In this document: in pieces, positions 8,535 through 16,123 of the stretch
Numbering within the stretch: position 1 is the first letter of the stretch
Layout: each line of letters starts with the position of its first letter
The notes under the pieces: generated by a model
Database searches by the model: none
What the model was told of the DNA's origin: nothing
Seen by the model: only the letters and a program-made list of their open reading frames with translations
NCBI GenBank assembly: GCA_045535935.1
Contig: JAZSMO010000044.1
Span: 1-34,925, forward strand
Length of the DNA: 34,925 bases
Reading direction: 5' to 3'
From: SVFI01 sp045535935
GTDB lineage: Bacteria > Bacillota > Clostridia > Lachnospirales > Lachnospiraceae
Made by a program: the position numbers and the translations under genes

Positions 8535-9380
8535 ATGGGAATGTTATATCTTTGTGCGACACCGATAGGGAATCTTCAGGATATGTCGCCCCGCATTATA
8601 GAAACACTTAAGCAGGTGGATATCATTGCGGCGGAGGATACGCGAAACAGTATAAAACTGCTCAATCATTTTGAAATTCATACGCCCATGACCAGTTATC
8701 ATGAGTATAATAAAGTAGAAAAGGCGTATACATTAATAGAAAAGATGAAAGAGGGGGCAGATGTTGCTCTGATTACCGATGCAGGGACACCGGCGATTTC
8801 CGATCCGGGAGAAGTGCTGGTCAAAATGTGTCAGGAGGCGGGAATCACGGTCACATCGCTTCCCGGCCCTGCAGCTTGTATTACGGCGCTGACACTCTCG
8901 GGGCTTTGCACCAGGAGATTTTGTTTTGAAGGATTTTTACCGGCGGACAAAAAAGAAAGATCGCAGATTTTGTCCGATTTGAAAGATGAAAAAAGGACGA
9001 TGATTCTTTATGAAGCACCGCATCATCTCAAAAAGACATTGGAATTACTTTTTGAAACATTGGGAGACCGCAGAATTACAATCTGTCGTGAGCTCACCAA
9101 AAAATTTGAAACCATCATGCCCACCACATTGTCAGCTGCACTTACCTACTATAAAGAAAATGATCCGCGGGGGGAATATGTGCTTGTCATAGAGGGAAGA
9201 AGCGCAGAGGAACTAGAGGCGGAAAAACAAAAAAGCTTTGAACAGATTCCGATGGAGGAACACGTGGCAGAGTACGAAAAACAGGGCTATGACCACAAGG
9301 AAGCGATGAAACTTGTGGCAAAAGACAGGGGAATCACAAAAAGAGATGTTTATCAATATCTTTTAACTATAAAAAAATGA
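8535..9380 (+). CDS. rsmI: 16S rRNA (cytidine-1402-2'-O)-methyltransferase
   Basis: 281 residues, the standard length. It is a tetrapyrrole-methylase-fold SAM enzyme that 2'-O-methylates C1402 in the ribosomal decoding centre. Diagnostic stretches are LYLCATPIGNLQDMSPR at the N terminus, IIAAEDTRNS, the glycine-rich TDAGTPAISDPG and the SLPGPAA segment. AGAAAGGAAAACGC precedes the ATG. It closes the housekeeping operon; no clear terminator hairpin follows before the acpP promoters. Confidence 0.96.
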   Translation: MGMLYLCATPIGNLQDMSPRIIETLKQVDIIAAEDTRNSIKLLNHFEIHTPMTSYHEYNKVEKAYTLIEKMKEGADVALITDAGTPAISDPGEVLVKMCQEAGITVTSLPGPAACITALTLSGLCTRRFCFEGFLPADKKERSQILSDLKDEKRTMILYEAPHHLKKTLELLFETLGDRRITICRELTKKFETIMPTTLSAALTYYKENDPRGEYVLVIEGRSAEELEAEKQKSFEQIPMEEHVAEYEKQGYDHKEAMKLVAKDRGITKRDVYQYLLTIKK

Positions 9381-9389
9381 TACTTGCTA

Positions 9390-9418
9390 TTTACAACCAC
9401 AGATAAGCATATTATAAT
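9390..9418 (+). promoter_or_regulatory. Possible upstream promoter (P1) of acpP
   Basis: TTTACA at 9390 and TATAAT at 9413, spaced 17 bp, about 125 bp before the acpP start. If active it would give a longer acpP leader that passes through the FabT palindrome. Confidence 0.5.
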
Positions 9419-9471
9419 CTAGTCAATCGTGGTATTTTTTGTAAGAACCTTTTAATTTACGAGAAAAATCG

Positions 9472-9500
9472 TTGACAAAAAGGGGACTAAGAAATATACT
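9472..9500 (+). promoter_or_regulatory. Strong sigma-A promoter (P2) of the fatty-acid cluster
   Basis: TTGACA at 9472 and TATACT at 9495, spaced exactly 17 bp, 44 bp upstream of acpP. The FabT-type palindrome starts on the last base of the -10 element. Confidence 0.85.
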
Positions 9501-9512
9501 TTGATTATCAAA
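9500..9512 (+). promoter_or_regulatory. FabT-type operator at the acpP promoter
   Basis: The perfect inverted repeat TTTGATTATCAAA lies over the end of the -10 element and the expected transcription start. It matches the known FabT box of streptococci (core TTTGATTATCAAA). A protein bound here would block RNA polymerase. A fabT-like gene is present at 30066 in the same window. Confidence 0.82.
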
Positions 9513-9543
9513 CTATTTAACGAATTAAAAAGGAGAACAGAAA

Positions 9544-9777
9544 ATGTTAGAAAGAGTTATTGACATTATCAAAGAACAGTTAAATTTAGACGGAGTTGAA
9601 ATCACAGAAGAATCTTCTTTCAAAGATGATCTCGGTGCAGATTCCTTAGACTTGTTCGAACTGGTTATGGCTTTTGAAGAGGAATACGGAATTGAAATTC
9701 CTTCTGAAGATTTAGAGAAGATCACAACAGTAGGTGCTGTTGTAGAATATATGAAATCTAAGGGCGTAGAAGCTTAA
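9544..9777 (+). CDS. acpP: Acyl carrier protein
   Basis: 77 residues, acidic, the usual ACP size. The phosphopantetheine attachment site is GADSLD with the modified serine at residue 34. It carries the growing acyl chain for all the Fab enzymes encoded downstream. AAAAGGAGAACAG gives a strong ribosome binding site. It is the first gene after the FabT-controlled promoter; fabK begins 2 nt after its stop. Confidence 0.98.
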   Translation: MLERVIDIIKEQLNLDGVEITEESSFKDDLGADSLDLFELVMAFEEEYGIEIPSEDLEKITTVGAVVEYMKSKGVEA

Positions 9778-9778
9778 G

Positions 9779-10705
9779 ATGAAAACAGCGATTACAGAGC
9801 TTTTAGGAATCAAGTATCCGATTATTCAGGGCGGTATGGCATGGGTTGCCGAATATCATCTGGCAGCGGCCGTATCACAGGCCGGCGGACTCGGTCTGAT
9901 CGGTGCAGCAAGCGCTCCTGCGGAAGTTGTGCGTGAGCAGATCCGTAAAGCGAAAGAGCTGACAGACAAACCATTCGGTGTCAATGTCATGCTTATGAAT
10001 CCGAATGCACCGGAAGTTGCAAAAGTAATCGTGGAAGAGGGCATTAAGGTTGTTACGACCGGAGCAGGTAATCCGGCCCAGTTTATGCAGATGTGGAAGG
10101 AAGCCGGTGTTACGGTGATTCCTGTTGTGGCCAGTGTAGGTCTTGCCAAGCTCATGGAAAGAGCCGGCGCAGACGCAGTGGTTGCAGAAGGAACAGAGGC
10201 CGGTGGACATATCGGATCTTCTACAACGATGACACTTGTTCCGCAGGTGGTAGATGCAGTGAATATCCCGGTAATTGCCGCAGGCGGTATTGCAGACGGA
10301 AGAGGTTTTGCAGCATCGATGATGCTCGGTGCACAGGGTGTTCAGATGGGTACCCGTTTTGTGACAGCCACAGAGTCCATTGTTCACGAAAACTATAAGC
10401 AGAAAATTATCAAAGCTAAGGATATTGATTCAGAAGTTACTGGTATGACTACAGGCCATCCGGTTCGTTGTATCCGAAACAAGATGACCAAGGAGTACAT
10501 CAAATTAGAAAATTCAGGTGCTTCCTTGGAAGAGCTCGAGCTGATGACGCTCGGTTCACTGCGCAAAGCAGTCATTGATGGTGACGTCGTAGACGGAACA
10601 ATCATGGCGGGTCAGTGTGCGGGTCTTGTAAAAAAGGAACAGTCCTGCAGAGAGATTATGGAAGAGATCATGACAGAAGCATCCCAGCTTCTTAAGTTAA
10701 GTTAA
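9779..10705 (+). CDS. fabK: Enoyl-ACP reductase II (FMN-dependent)
   Basis: 308 residues. It is the FMN-binding TIM-barrel enoyl reductase that replaces FabI in many Firmicutes and carries out the last reduction of each elongation cycle. Motifs: KYPIIQGGMAWV near the N terminus, EGTEAGGHIG, and the FMN phosphate site AAGGIADGRGFAASMMLGA. The family resembles 2-nitropropane dioxygenase, but its place between acpP and fabD makes FabK the natural call. Start overlaps the acpP stop region and is probably translationally coupled. A terminator follows before fabD. Confidence 0.95.
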   Translation: MKTAITELLGIKYPIIQGGMAWVAEYHLAAAVSQAGGLGLIGAASAPAEVVREQIRKAKELTDKPFGVNVMLMNPNAPEVAKVIVEEGIKVVTTGAGNPAQFMQMWKEAGVTVIPVVASVGLAKLMERAGADAVVAEGTEAGGHIGSSTTMTLVPQVVDAVNIPVIAAGGIADGRGFAASMMLGAQGVQMGTRFVTATESIVHENYKQKIIKAKDIDSEVTGMTTGHPVRCIRNKMTKEYIKLENSGASLEELELMTLGSLRKAVIDGDVVDGTIMAGQCAGLVKKEQSCREIMEEIMTEASQLLKLS

Positions 10706-10727
10706 TTGACAGGTCACTACATAAACC

Positions 10728-10763
10728 AAAGGAAGTCAGAAGTACTTTCCGGCTTCCTTTTTT
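10728..10763 (+). terminator. Internal terminator between fabK and fabD
   Basis: A 10-bp stem (AAAGGAAGTC at 10728 with GGCTTCCTTT ending at 10760, one G-T pair) and a 13-nt loop, followed by T residues. It should reduce read-through from acpP-fabK into fabD. Confidence 0.75.
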
Positions 10764-10776
10764 CAGGAGTAAATAG

Positions 10777-10789
10777 TTTGAAAATCAAA
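10777..10789 (+). promoter_or_regulatory. Second FabT-type operator, upstream of fabD
   Basis: The perfect inverted repeat TTTGAAAATCAAA has the same half-sites and 3-nt centre as the acpP site. It is 36 bp before the fabD start and just after the internal terminator. It includes a possible -35 (TTGAAA at 10778), with only a weak -10 candidate near 10801, so the promoter itself is uncertain. Confidence 0.7.
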
Positions 10790-10825
10790 GTATTAGACAG
10801 AGCATAGAAGGAAAAGGATTGAAAC

Positions 10826-11764
10826 ATGGGTAAAACAGCATTTATTTTTCCGGGACAGGGTTCCCAGTACATAGGAATGGGAAAAGATTTTTATGAAAAC
10901 AGTGCACTTTGCAAGGAAATCTATGCAAAGGCGTCCAAAGCTTCCGGTTTGGATGTAGAAGCGCTTTGTTTTGAGGAAAATGAACAGATCAATATTACAG
11001 AGTACACACAGATCGCCATGCTGGCAACGGAAGTTGCCATGCTTCGCGAGCTTGAAGCAAGAGGAGTAAAAGCAGATGTGGCAGCAGGGCTTTCTCTCGG
11101 AGAATACGGTGCACTTGCAGCAGCGGGCGTGATGAGCGATGACGATATTTTCTGCGTGGTACGCAAAAGAGGACTTTTCATGCAGGAAGCGGTACCGACC
11201 GGTGGAGCCATGGCAGCTGTTCTTGCCCTTGCGACAGATAAGATTGAGGAGATTTGTGAACAGACGGAAGGGATTGTTTCCATTGCAAATTACAATTGTC
11301 CGGGTCAGATTGTGATTACCGGCGAGGAGACATCCGTAGAGGCTGCGATGGAAAAATTAAAAGAAGCCGGAGCAAAGCGATGCGTGAAGTTAAATGTCAG
11401 CGGTCCTTTTCACTCTACTATGCTAAAAGGAGCAGGAGATAAGCTCGGCGAGGAGCTTGCAAATGTGGAAGTAAAGGAAATGCAGATTCCGTACCTTGCC
11501 AATGTGACAGCTGACTATGTCGGAAATGTCGGCGAGGTAAAAGACCTTCTGAAAAAACAGGTTTCCGCATCCGTGAAATGGCAGCAGACGATAGAAAAGA
11601 TGCTCGCTGACGGAGTGGACACCTTCATCGAGATCGGACCGGGAAAGACCTTGTCCGGATTTATGAAAAAGATTACCAAAGAGACCGGAGCTGAGTGCAG
11701 AGTCTTTAATATAGAAAAATGGGACGACATCGAAGCAGTCGTGGAAGGAGTAAGCGTATGTTAA
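10826..11764 (+). CDS. fabD: Malonyl-CoA:ACP transacylase
   Basis: 312 residues, the usual length. It transfers malonyl from CoA to ACP, supplying the extender unit. FPGQGSQ is at residues 8-14. The nucleophile serine is S90 in GLSLGEY, and R115 and H196 (in FHSTML) complete the conserved active site. GAAGGAAAAGGATTG precedes the ATG. The end overlaps the fabG start by 7 nt. Confidence 0.97.
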   Translation: MGKTAFIFPGQGSQYIGMGKDFYENSALCKEIYAKASKASGLDVEALCFEENEQINITEYTQIAMLATEVAMLRELEARGVKADVAAGLSLGEYGALAAAGVMSDDDIFCVVRKRGLFMQEAVPTGGAMAAVLALATDKIEEICEQTEGIVSIANYNCPGQIVITGEETSVEAAMEKLKEAGAKRCVKLNVSGPFHSTMLKGAGDKLGEELANVEVKEMQIPYLANVTADYVGNVGEVKDLLKKQVSASVKWQQTIEKMLADGVDTFIEIGPGKTLSGFMKKITKETGAECRVFNIEKWDDIEAVVEGVSVC

Positions 11765-12492
11765 CAGGAAAAGTTGCTTTAGTAACAGGAGCCAGCAGAG
11801 GAATCGGTCGTCAGATCGCTCTGACACTTGCTTCTTACGGTGCGGATGTCATCGTAAATTATAACGGATCCAAAGAAAAAGCGGAGGAAGTGGTTTCACA
11901 GATTCAGGCTACGGGAAGAAAAGCCGAGGCTGTGCAGTGTCAGGTTTCTGATTTTGAAGCTTGCGGTAAAATGATCACGGATGCGCTCGCCGCTTACGGA
12001 AAAATTGATATTTTAGTAAATAACGCAGGAATTACAAGAGACAATCTTGTGATTAAAATGTCGGAGGACGATTTCGATCAGGTCGTTGATGTAAACCTGA
12101 AAGGAACCTTCAATACAATGAAGCATATGTACCGTCCGTTCCTGAAACAGAAATACGGAAGAATCATCAATTTATCTTCCGTGACAGGAGTATACGGAAA
12201 TGCAGGTCAGGTCAATTATGCTGCTTCCAAGGCGGGTGTGATCGGAATGACCAAGAGTATGGCAAAAGAGTTAGCCAGTCGTAATGTAACAGTCAATGCG
12301 GTGGCGCCGGGCTACATCGATACCGACATGACACAGGCCATGAGTGACATGGCAAAAGAAGCGGTTCTTTCCCAGATTCCGATGAAGAGAGCAGGAAAAC
12401 CGGAAGAAATCGCAGAAACAGTCGCATTTCTTGCAAGCGACAAAGCGTCCTACATCACAGGCCAGGTGATCGGCGTGGACGGCGGAATGTAA
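11758..12492 (+). CDS. fabG: 3-oxoacyl-ACP reductase
   Basis: 244 residues, a classical short-chain dehydrogenase. It reduces 3-oxoacyl-ACP with NADPH. The cofactor loop GASRGIG is at residues 11-17, and the NNAG motif and the catalytic set N113, S141, Y154 and K158 (YAASK) are all present. The start at 11758 is preferred over an in-frame upstream start inside fabD because GGAAGGAG precedes it and it yields the family N terminus MLTGKVALVTG. It overlaps fabD by 7 nt. Confidence 0.97.
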   Translation: MLTGKVALVTGASRGIGRQIALTLASYGADVIVNYNGSKEKAEEVVSQIQATGRKAEAVQCQVSDFEACGKMITDALAAYGKIDILVNNAGITRDNLVIKMSEDDFDQVVDVNLKGTFNTMKHMYRPFLKQKYGRIINLSSVTGVYGNAGQVNYAASKAGVIGMTKSMAKELASRNVTVNAVAPGYIDTDMTQAMSDMAKEAVLSQIPMKRAGKPEEIAETVAFLASDKASYITGQVIGVDGGM

Positions 12493-12516
12493 AAAGGGGA
12501 ATACGGAGGTAAAAAA

Positions 12517-13752
12517 ATGAGCAGACGAGTAGTAGTAACCGGTATGGGTGCAATCACACCAATCGGTAATTCAGTAGAGCAGTTTTGGGCAGGTGTAAAA
12601 GAGCAGAAGCTCGGATTTGGACCGATTACCTATTTTGACACAACAGAGTATAAAGCAAAACTTGCTGCAGAGGTAAAAGATTTTGTGGCAAAAGACCGCA
12701 TGGATTTCAAAGCAGCAAAGAGAATGGAATTATTCAGCCAGTATGCTGTGGCAGCAGCCAAAGAAGCCATGGAAGATTCCGGTCTTGATATGGAAAAGGA
12801 AGATCCGTATATGGTAGGTGTTTCCGTAGGCTCCGGTGTCGGTTCTCTTCAGACGGTGGAAAGAGAGCACACAAAACTCACAGAGCGCGGACCGTCCAAA
12901 TGTAACCCGCTCATGGTTCCGATGTTCATCGGTAACATGGCAGCAGGAAACGTTTCGATTCAGCTTGGTTTAAAAGGAAAAAGTATCGATATCGTAACAG
13001 CCTGTGCAACAGGAACAAACAGCATCGGTGAAGCGTACAGAACCATTCAGTACGGCGATGCGGATGTGATGTTCGCAGGTGGTACGGAAGGCGGAATCTG
13101 TCCGATCAGTGTGGCAGGTTTTACCGGTCTTACAGCGCTCAGCACATGCGAAGATCCGCAGAAGTGCTCTATCCCGTTTGACAAAGACAGAAGCGGATTT
13201 GTCATGGGTGAAGGAGCAGCGGTTGTTGTTCTGGAAGAGTACGAGCATGCAAAAGCGCGCGGTGCAAAGATTTACGCAGAAGTTGTCGGCTATGGTTGCA
13301 GTTCGGACGCTTACCACATCACCTCTCCGGCGGAAGACGGATCCGGAGCAGCCAGAGCTATGACAAACGCAGTAAAAGACGCAGGCATCAGCACGGATGA
13401 CGTGTACTACATCAATGCGCACGGAACAAGTACCCATCACAACGACCTTTTCGAGACGAGAGCCATCAAGCTTGCATTCGGTGACCACGCAAAAGAGATG
13501 AAGATCAACTCTACCAAATCCATGGTAGGACATCTTCTCGGAGCGGCGGGAGCGATTGAGTTTGTTACTTGTGTAAAGGAGCTTCAGGAAGGTTACCTGC
13601 ATGCAACCGTAGGTCTCAAGAACCCGGATGAAGAATGCGATTTGGACTACTGCATGGAACCGGTAAATATGGATATTGAGTATGCATTGTCTAACTCTCT
13701 CGGATTCGGTGGACACAATGCAAGTATCCTTGTGAAAAAGTTTTCGGAATAG
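12517..13752 (+). CDS. fabF: 3-oxoacyl-ACP synthase II
   Basis: 411 residues, full length. It is the elongating condensing enzyme. The catalytic triad is complete: C163 in TACATGTNS, H302 in NAHGTST and H339 in GHLLGAAGA, with K334 before the last. The residues after HGTST read HHND where many FabF proteins have PLND, a mild local variation. ATACGGAGGTAAAAAA gives a strong ribosome binding site. It follows fabG by 24 nt in the same transcript. Confidence 0.97.
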   Translation: MSRRVVVTGMGAITPIGNSVEQFWAGVKEQKLGFGPITYFDTTEYKAKLAAEVKDFVAKDRMDFKAAKRMELFSQYAVAAAKEAMEDSGLDMEKEDPYMVGVSVGSGVGSLQTVEREHTKLTERGPSKCNPLMVPMFIGNMAAGNVSIQLGLKGKSIDIVTACATGTNSIGEAYRTIQYGDADVMFAGGTEGGICPISVAGFTGLTALSTCEDPQKCSIPFDKDRSGFVMGEGAAVVVLEEYEHAKARGAKIYAEVVGYGCSSDAYHITSPAEDGSGAARAMTNAVKDAGISTDDVYYINAHGTSTHHNDLFETRAIKLAFGDHAKEMKINSTKSMVGHLLGAAGAIEFVTCVKELQEGYLHATVGLKNPDEECDLDYCMEPVNMDIEYALSNSLGFGGHNASILVKKFSE

Positions 13753-13793
13753 TACAATAGAAGAAAACACGTCAAAAAAGAGAGGTATAGATT

Positions 13794-14231
13794 ATGTCAT
13801 TAATGAAAACAAAGGAAATTATGGAGATTATTCCGCATAGACAGCCGTTTTTGCTCATTGATACCATTGAGGAGATGGAAGAAGGAAAACGAGCCGTCGG
13901 CAAAAAATGTGTCAGCTACAACGAGCCGTTTTTTGCTGGACATTTTCCGCAGGAACCGGTTATGCCGGGCGTACTGATTATTGAAGCGCTTGCACAGGTT
14001 GGTGCGGTTGCGATCTTAAGTCAGCCGGAATGGAAAGGCAAAACCGCTTATTTTGCGGCCATCAAGGAAGCAAAATTCAAAGGAAAAGTGGTGCCGGGTG
14101 ATGTGCTCATGCTTGAGACAGAGATCATCAAGGTAAAAGGACCGATCGGTGTGGGAAGTGCCAAGGCTACCGTGGACGGAAAAGTGGTGGCACAGGCCGA
14201 GCTTACCTTTGCGATCGGAGACGGTCAGTAA
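13794..14231 (+). CDS. fabZ: 3-hydroxyacyl-ACP dehydratase
   Basis: 145 residues, a single hot-dog domain. It dehydrates 3-hydroxyacyl-ACP to trans-2-enoyl-ACP. Active-site residues are H50 (in GHFPQEPVMPGV) and E64 (in IIEALAQ). PHRQPFLLID near the N terminus is the family signature. GAGAGGTATAGATT precedes the ATG; a second in-frame ATG three codons later has less suitable spacing. Confidence 0.97.
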   Translation: MSLMKTKEIMEIIPHRQPFLLIDTIEEMEEGKRAVGKKCVSYNEPFFAGHFPQEPVMPGVLIIEALAQVGAVAILSQPEWKGKTAYFAAIKEAKFKGKVVPGDVLMLETEIIKVKGPIGVGSAKATVDGKVVAQAELTFAIGDGQ

Positions 14232-14265
14232 GCTCATTAAAAAAGAAATTTGGAGGATTTCACAT

Positions 14266-15237
14266 ATGAAAACCAGAATTGCAGGAACCGGACATTTCCT
14301 GCCAAAGAATGTCGTGACAAACGATGATCTGTCCAAGATCATGGATACGTCCGATGAGTGGATTTCATCCAGAACAGGAATCCGTGAGAGAAGACTGGCG
14401 ACAGAAGAAACAACCGCTTCCATGTCTGCGGAGGCGGCGAAGCTGGCGCTTGCGGATGCGGGGATGAGTCCGCAGGATGTGGATCTCATTATCGTAGCGA
14501 CGGTAAGTGCAGATCATATGACGCCTTCGACGGCCTGTGAAGTACAGGCGGCGATCGGTGCGGACAATGCGGTTGCATTCGATGTGAATGCTGCGTGTTC
14601 GGGCTTTTTGTTCGCCCTCCAGATGGCGGATACATATATTAAACAGGGGGTGTATCGGAATGCACTGATTATCGGTGCAGAGACACTTTCCAAAATCATG
14701 GACTGGAACGACAGAAGTACTTGTGTGCTGTTCGGTGACGGAGCAGGAGCAGCGGTTGTCTGTGCAACGCAGGACAAAAGTCAGGGACTTGCGTCCATCA
14801 CACTTGGTAGCGACGGCGCAAAAGGAATGGTGCTTGCGGGTATCAACCGTTTAAACAACAACCCATATGTAAAAAACGACCTCGGTCCGCACTATATCCA
14901 TATGGATGGACAGGAAGTTTACAAATTTGCCGTGACGACAGTACCGGCGAGCATTGAAAAGGTGCTTGTCGAAGCCGGACTTACATCCGAAGACATTAAA
15001 TATTTTGTATTGCACCAGGCTAACATTCGTATTTTGCAGTCCGTTTCCAAGCGACTCAAAGTCAGCATGGACAAATTCCCTATCAGCCTGGACCATTGTG
15101 GAAATATGTCTGCAGCCAGCGTTCCGGTACTTCTCGATGAAGTAAACCGCAAAGGAATGCTTGAAAAAGGTGACAAGATTGTGCTCGCAGGATTCGGCGG
15201 AGGCTTGACCTGGGGTGCATGCGTGGTGGAGTGGTAG
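14266..15237 (+). CDS. fabH: 3-oxoacyl-ACP synthase III
   Basis: 323 residues. It starts each fatty acid by condensing acyl-CoA with malonyl-ACP. The catalytic triad is C111 (AACSGFLFAL), H250 (VLHQAN) and N280 (GNMSAAS). The start at 14266 is selected over in-frame upstream sites inside fabZ by the TTGGAGGATTT ribosome binding site and the family N terminus. fabH is last in this cluster, whereas in many Firmicutes it comes first. No acetyl-CoA carboxylase genes follow; a terminator is directly downstream. Confidence 0.97.
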   Translation: MKTRIAGTGHFLPKNVVTNDDLSKIMDTSDEWISSRTGIRERRLATEETTASMSAEAAKLALADAGMSPQDVDLIIVATVSADHMTPSTACEVQAAIGADNAVAFDVNAACSGFLFALQMADTYIKQGVYRNALIIGAETLSKIMDWNDRSTCVLFGDGAGAAVVCATQDKSQGLASITLGSDGAKGMVLAGINRLNNNPYVKNDLGPHYIHMDGQEVYKFAVTTVPASIEKVLVEAGLTSEDIKYFVLHQANIRILQSVSKRLKVSMDKFPISLDHCGNMSAASVPVLLDEVNRKGMLEKGDKIVLAGFGGGLTWGACVVEW

Positions 15238-15261
15238 TTTAAAAAAGAAATTATTATCAGT

Positions 15262-15302
15262 GAAGCATTTTGGCTGACGTAAGCCGGAATGCTTCTTTCT
15301 TA
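15262..15302 (+). terminator. Terminator of the fatty-acid cluster
   Basis: GAAGCATT / AATGCTTC outer stem and GGCT / AGCC inner stem, followed by TTTCTT, 25 nt after fabH. Confidence 0.88.
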
Positions 15303-15330
15303 TAATATTCCTATTCCAATGTGACTGGAT

Positions 15331-15359
15331 TTGCACTCGCAAAAGGTATTGGGTATAAT
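15331..15359 (+). promoter_or_regulatory. Sigma-A promoter of the two-component operon
   Basis: TTGCAC at 15331 and TATAAT at 15354, spaced 17 bp, 37 bp before the response-regulator start. Confidence 0.78.
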
Positions 15360-15395
15360 AAATGAAAGGTATTTTTAAAAGTGGGGGAACCGGAA

Positions 15396-16106
15396 ATGAA
15401 ATTAAAGATTGCAGTCTGCGATGATGAAATAAAGCTGGCGGAAATGGTAAAGGAGAAAATTATACAGTTGAGAGAAAATAGTATGGTTGATCTTTTTACA
15501 TCCGGAGAAGAGTTATTATCATCCTCCTTGGACTATGAGATTATATTTTTGGATATTGAAATGCCAAAACAGGACGGAATGCAGGTGGCAAAAGGTCTTT
15601 GGGAAAGAGGATATGAAGGACAGGTCGTTTTTTTGACAAGTCATTCGGAATACATGCAGGAAGCATTTAAAGTAAAAGCGTATAGATATTTATTTAAACC
15701 AATCAATGACAACCAGATGAGGGAAGTATTAGCTTCCGTGGAAACAGAATTGGCAGAAAATCGAGTGATGATAACCGTAAATAAGGACCGGGTGGAAAGC
15801 ATACGGATGAAAGATATTATATATTTAGAAGCCGCACGCAACAAAACCTTTCTTGTTTTAGTAAACGGGGAGCTGGAATGCAACAGACCGATGAAAGAAG
15901 TATTCGAACTAATCGGATCATCGGAATTTGTACAGATACATAAGTCCTATATTGTTTCTCTGCAATATATAAAGAAAATCGGACAAAAAAGCCTTCAACT
16001 GGAAGGGGTTGTTCCTACCTTACCCCTCTCTCGCAGAAAAAGGGTCGAGGTAGGGGAAAAATATCTGCAATATGTAAAGAAGCATGCAGAGTATTTATCG
16101 TTTTAG
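15396..16106 (+). CDS. LytTR-family response regulator (AgrA-like)
   Basis: 236 residues. The N-terminal receiver domain (about 1-120) has the acidic pair D9/D10, the phospho-acceptor D53 (IIFLDIEMP) and the conserved lysine K101. The C-terminal LytTR DNA-binding domain (about 130-235) shows the family pattern ending IHKSYIVSLQYI...PLSRRKRVEV. A GTG start five codons upstream is possible, but ATG at 15396 with GTGGGGGAA spacing is better. It is followed 17 nt later by a GHKL kinase gene, so the two form one system. Likely targets are the nearby protease genes; no LytTR-type direct repeat was recognised with confidence. Confidence 0.92.
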   Translation: MKLKIAVCDDEIKLAEMVKEKIIQLRENSMVDLFTSGEELLSSSLDYEIIFLDIEMPKQDGMQVAKGLWERGYEGQVVFLTSHSEYMQEAFKVKAYRYLFKPINDNQMREVLASVETELAENRVMITVNKDRVESIRMKDIIYLEAARNKTFLVLVNGELECNRPMKEVFELIGSSEFVQIHKSYIVSLQYIKKIGQKSLQLEGVVPTLPLSRRKRVEVGEKYLQYVKKHAEYLSF

Positions 16107-16123
16107 GGGGGATTATCGAGACC

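Noticed and set aside
9875..10387. 170-codon minus-strand frame opposite fabK
   Set aside because: Shadow frame rich in Cys and His, no translation signals.
12970..13770. 266-codon minus-strand frame opposite fabF
   Set aside because: Shadow frame over a full-length, clearly functional fabF.
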